Shown: positions 62,261 to 64,000 of the stretch, in pieces
How the letters are laid out: each line of letters starts with the position of its first letter
Numbering within the stretch: the first letter of the stretch is position 1
Assembly: GCF_039621805.1 (NCBI RefSeq)
Contig: NZ_CP155075.1
Coordinates: 992,001 to 1,056,000, forward strand
Reading direction: 5' to 3'
Origin: Paraburkholderia sp. PREW-6R
GTDB taxonomy: Bacteria > Pseudomonadota > Gammaproteobacteria > Burkholderiales > Burkholderiaceae
Length of the DNA stretch: 64,000 nucleotides
Translations under genes and position numbers: made by a program
The notes under the pieces: model-generated
The model's input: only the letters and a program-made list of their open reading frames with translations
Told to the model about the DNA's origin: nothing
Database searches by the model: none

Positions 62261-63229
62261 GTGAAAACCTCTGTCTGGTTCGTGCTCACCCCACCTGTCC
62301 TGATGCTTGATTACGCGGGACCCGCCGAGGTCATGCGTATGGCCGTGGAGTCCGGTGCACCGTTCGAGTTGCATCATTGCGCGCCGCTGTCTCCAGTGAC
62401 CACATCGATCGGCATGTCGTTGACGGGACTCGAACCGCTTCCCGCGAGGCTGCCGCCCCACAGTCTGGTCATCGTAGTGGGTACGACGGAGATTCCCGCG
62501 CGCGGCGCCAGTCGGCCATTCGAGGCGGTCACACATTGGCTGGAAACCGTACCGACTGTCGACACGCGAATCGCCAGCATCTGTGCAGGCGCAGTACTGC
62601 TGGCACGTGCCGGGCGGCTCGCGGGTCGCCGCTGTACGACCCACTACGACCTCGTCGACCTGCTCAGAAGCGCCGAGCCTACGGCGCGCGTGCAGGACAA
62701 CTGTCTGTTCGTCGACGACGGCGATGTATTGACCAGTGCGGGCATCACGGCAGGAATCGATTTGGCGCTCTATCTGATCGAACACTATGCCGGCCCTCGA
62801 CTGGCCGCCGACATTGCACGCCGTCAGGTCGTCTATCAGCGGCGCGCCGGGCAGGACGTCCAGCTATCACCGTGGCTGGCGCATCGCAACCACATGCATC
62901 CCGCCGTTCATCGCGTGCAAGACGCCATTTCGAACGACCCTGCGCGAACATGGACCATCGCCGAGCTTGCGGACATCGCGCATGTCAGCGCGAGACATTT
63001 GAGCCGGCTCTTTCTCGAGCACACCGGCGTCACCGTGCTGGCCTATCAGCAGAGCCTGCGAGTGGCGCGCGCGCAGCAACTGCTGGAGAATTCCGACCTC
63101 ATGGTCGAACAGGTCGCGGAGGCTTCGGGATTTGCTTCCGCACGCGATTTCCGACGGGTCTGGCGCCGCTATCACGACACGCCGCCGCGGCAGGCCACGG
63201 CGCGCGGTCGGGGTCATCAGTCTGGCTAG
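62261..63229 (+). CDS. GlxA-family AraC regulator with DJ-1/PfpI domain
   Basis: A 322-residue regulator starting at a GTG. Residues about 4-190 are a DJ-1/PfpI-like sensor domain with the nucleophile-elbow-like IASICAGAVLLARAGRLAGRRCTTHYD (Cys near 108), and residues about 210-315 are an AraC DNA-binding domain (WTIAELADIAHVSARHLSRLFLEHTGVTVLAYQQSLR, then EQVAEASGFASARDFRRVWRRY). GlxA-type regulators control catabolism of amines, amino-acid derivatives or carnitine. It very probably activates the isochorismatase-like gene before it; a spaced inverted repeat lies in front of that gene. Confidence 0.94.
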   Translation: MKTSVWFVLTPPVLMLDYAGPAEVMRMAVESGAPFELHHCAPLSPVTTSIGMSLTGLEPLPARLPPHSLVIVVGTTEIPARGASRPFEAVTHWLETVPTVDTRIASICAGAVLLARAGRLAGRRCTTHYDLVDLLRSAEPTARVQDNCLFVDDGDVLTSAGITAGIDLALYLIEHYAGPRLAADIARRQVVYQRRAGQDVQLSPWLAHRNHMHPAVHRVQDAISNDPARTWTIAELADIAHVSARHLSRLFLEHTGVTVLAYQQSLRVARAQQLLENSDLMVEQVAEASGFASARDFRRVWRRYHDTPPRQATARGRGHQSG

Positions 63230-63580
63230 ACGAAGGCATCGGGCGTACAAAACAGGACACTAAGCAGCCCCCCGCCACCGGCGGCGACCATCCGATGGGC
63301 AATCCAAAGCTTGCGTCAGACTTCGGAGCGAAGTCGCAGCAGACAGTCCATCAGGTACTGTCATACAGCACAATCATCGTGTGACCTTCAATTCGCGGTA
63401 GCTGGCGCCACGCGACTGCCAGATTGCGGGCAACGTTCACCACCGCAAGAGACGGCAGCATCAGAGCCCGCGTTCTTCGTGCGCACCCCGCCGCAGCCGT
63501 GACTGGGCGTGCGGTTTGTGCGGCCAGCGGTTCCGTACTTTGGTACGATCTGGTTCCGTTGTGTAGTCACCAAAGGCGCG
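63230..63580. other. Spacer before the last gene
   Basis: About 350 bases; I see no gene. The region before 63581 should contain the promoter of the membrane protein. Confidence 0.45.
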
Positions 63581-64000
63581 ATGAATCTTTCCTACGTCAG
63601 CATCATGAACCGATCGGCGCAGCTTCTCGCTGCGGTCGTCCTGCTGATTGTGTCCATGGTCTTCGTCGGGTATGTGGCCCACCTGCCATTGCTGATTACG
63701 CTTGCGCCTGCGCTGCAGGGCATGTCCGTGCTGACCGCCAGCGGAATCGGTTGTATCGCGCTTGCACTGATCATGCAGGACAGGCCGGCTTTCTGGCTGT
63801 GCTGGCTGGCGCTTGGGGCCGCCATGGCTGCGCTGGCTTCCCAGGCGGCGTATGGGCGCGACATGATCAGTCCCGCCCTCGCGCACGCCGTTTTCGGCAT
63901 GCCGGCCGAACAGAGCGGGCGCACGTCGATTGCCACGGCAATCGCCATCTCACTCCTCGCGCTCGCCCAGCACCAGCGCATTTTTCGGCGGCATCTGCTG
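63581..64000 (+). CDS. Multi-span membrane protein, N-terminal part (cut by the window end)
   Basis: From the ATG at 63581 the frame stays open to the last base, giving 140 residues. It begins MNLSYVSIMNRSAQLLAAVV and shows four likely membrane spans (about residues 12-34, 36-52, 54-72 and 78-94) plus a later hydrophobic stretch near 125, ending in a basic QHQRIFRRHLL. This shape is like the membrane sensor module of histidine kinases or diguanylate cyclases in Burkholderiales, but the output domain is outside the window, so no function is assigned. A second ATG at 63605 could be the start. Confidence 0.6.
   Translation, partial: MNLSYVSIMNRSAQLLAAVVLLIVSMVFVGYVAHLPLLITLAPALQGMSVLTASGIGCIALALIMQDRPAFWLCWLALGAAMAALASQAAYGRDMISPALAHAVFGMPAEQSGRTSIATAIAISLLALAQHQRIFRRHLL

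Overview
The window looks like part of a chromosome or megaplasmid of a soil or plant-associated betaproteobacterium of the Burkholderiaceae, most like Paraburkholderia or Caballeronia. The evidence is the high GC content, the density of LysR, TetR, GntR and HxlR regulators paired with single oxidoreductases, CUT2-type sugar ABC genes, MHS and ACS family MFS carriers, and a phosphonoacetate hydrolase. The genus is inferred from gene style, not from a marker gene. I saw no rRNA, tRNA, CRISPR array, insertion sequence or replication origin. Both ends cut through genes: a Kup potassium carrier at the left and a multi-span membrane protein at the right.

Layout. 1-2.7 kb: tail of kup, then a secreted alkaline-phosphatase-superfamily enzyme behind two perfect palindromes. 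3.6-9.5 kb: LysR regulator, Ldh2-type 2-hydroxyacid dehydrogenase, ACS-type MFS carrier, a solute-binding-like protein without signal peptide, and an acyl-CoA dehydrogenase coupled to a 30-codon leader ORF. 9.8-17 kb: a sugar or sugar-acid module with a GntR/FCD regulator, a CUT2 ABC transporter (ATPase, permease, binding protein), an LgoD-like zinc dehydrogenase and a UxaB-like reductase. A consensus-like sigma70 promoter is overlapped by a repeated TGG-N5-CCA box. 17-26 kb: three divergent regulator/enzyme pairs (LysR/SDR, TetR/amidase, HxlR/QorB-like), two of them with clear operators, plus a hybrid histidine kinase.

26-37 kb: an alpha/beta-hydrolase remnant, a PAS-GGDEF-EAL protein, a single-module enzyme with an acetoacetyl-CoA-synthetase-like adenylation domain fused to a carrier domain and a thioesterase, then a methyltransferase, a decayed acetyltransferase copy, an ABM-domain monooxygenase and a chemoreceptor. 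37-46 kb is patchy: a TetR/SDR pair, a CPBP membrane protease, glutathione-independent formaldehyde dehydrogenase, a quinone-reductase-like enzyme, an intact GNAT acetyltransferase, and long spacers holding remnants of SDR and VOC genes.

46-55 kb: a GcvA-like LysR gene diverges from an operon for a two-subunit transketolase, a beta-hydroxyacid dehydrogenase and an MHS carrier. It ends at a clear terminator and converges on phosphonoacetate hydrolase, whose neighbouring LysR regulator survives only as a DNA-binding fragment. A 2-dehydropantoate-reductase-like gene follows. 55-64 kb: a LysR/SDR/tautomerase group, a class C beta-lactamase translationally coupled to a secreted cupin, a PEP mutase/isocitrate lyase family enzyme, an SDR, and an isochorismatase-like hydrolase followed by a GlxA-type AraC regulator.

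The most promising unusual item is the acetoacetyl-CoA-synthetase-like/carrier/thioesterase fusion at 30-33 kb. The best supported regulatory reading is the GntR operator-promoter at 10.76 kb. The clearest evolutionary signal is a series of decayed genes between 26 and 53 kb, one of which is a frameshifted copy of an intact gene 11 kb away.
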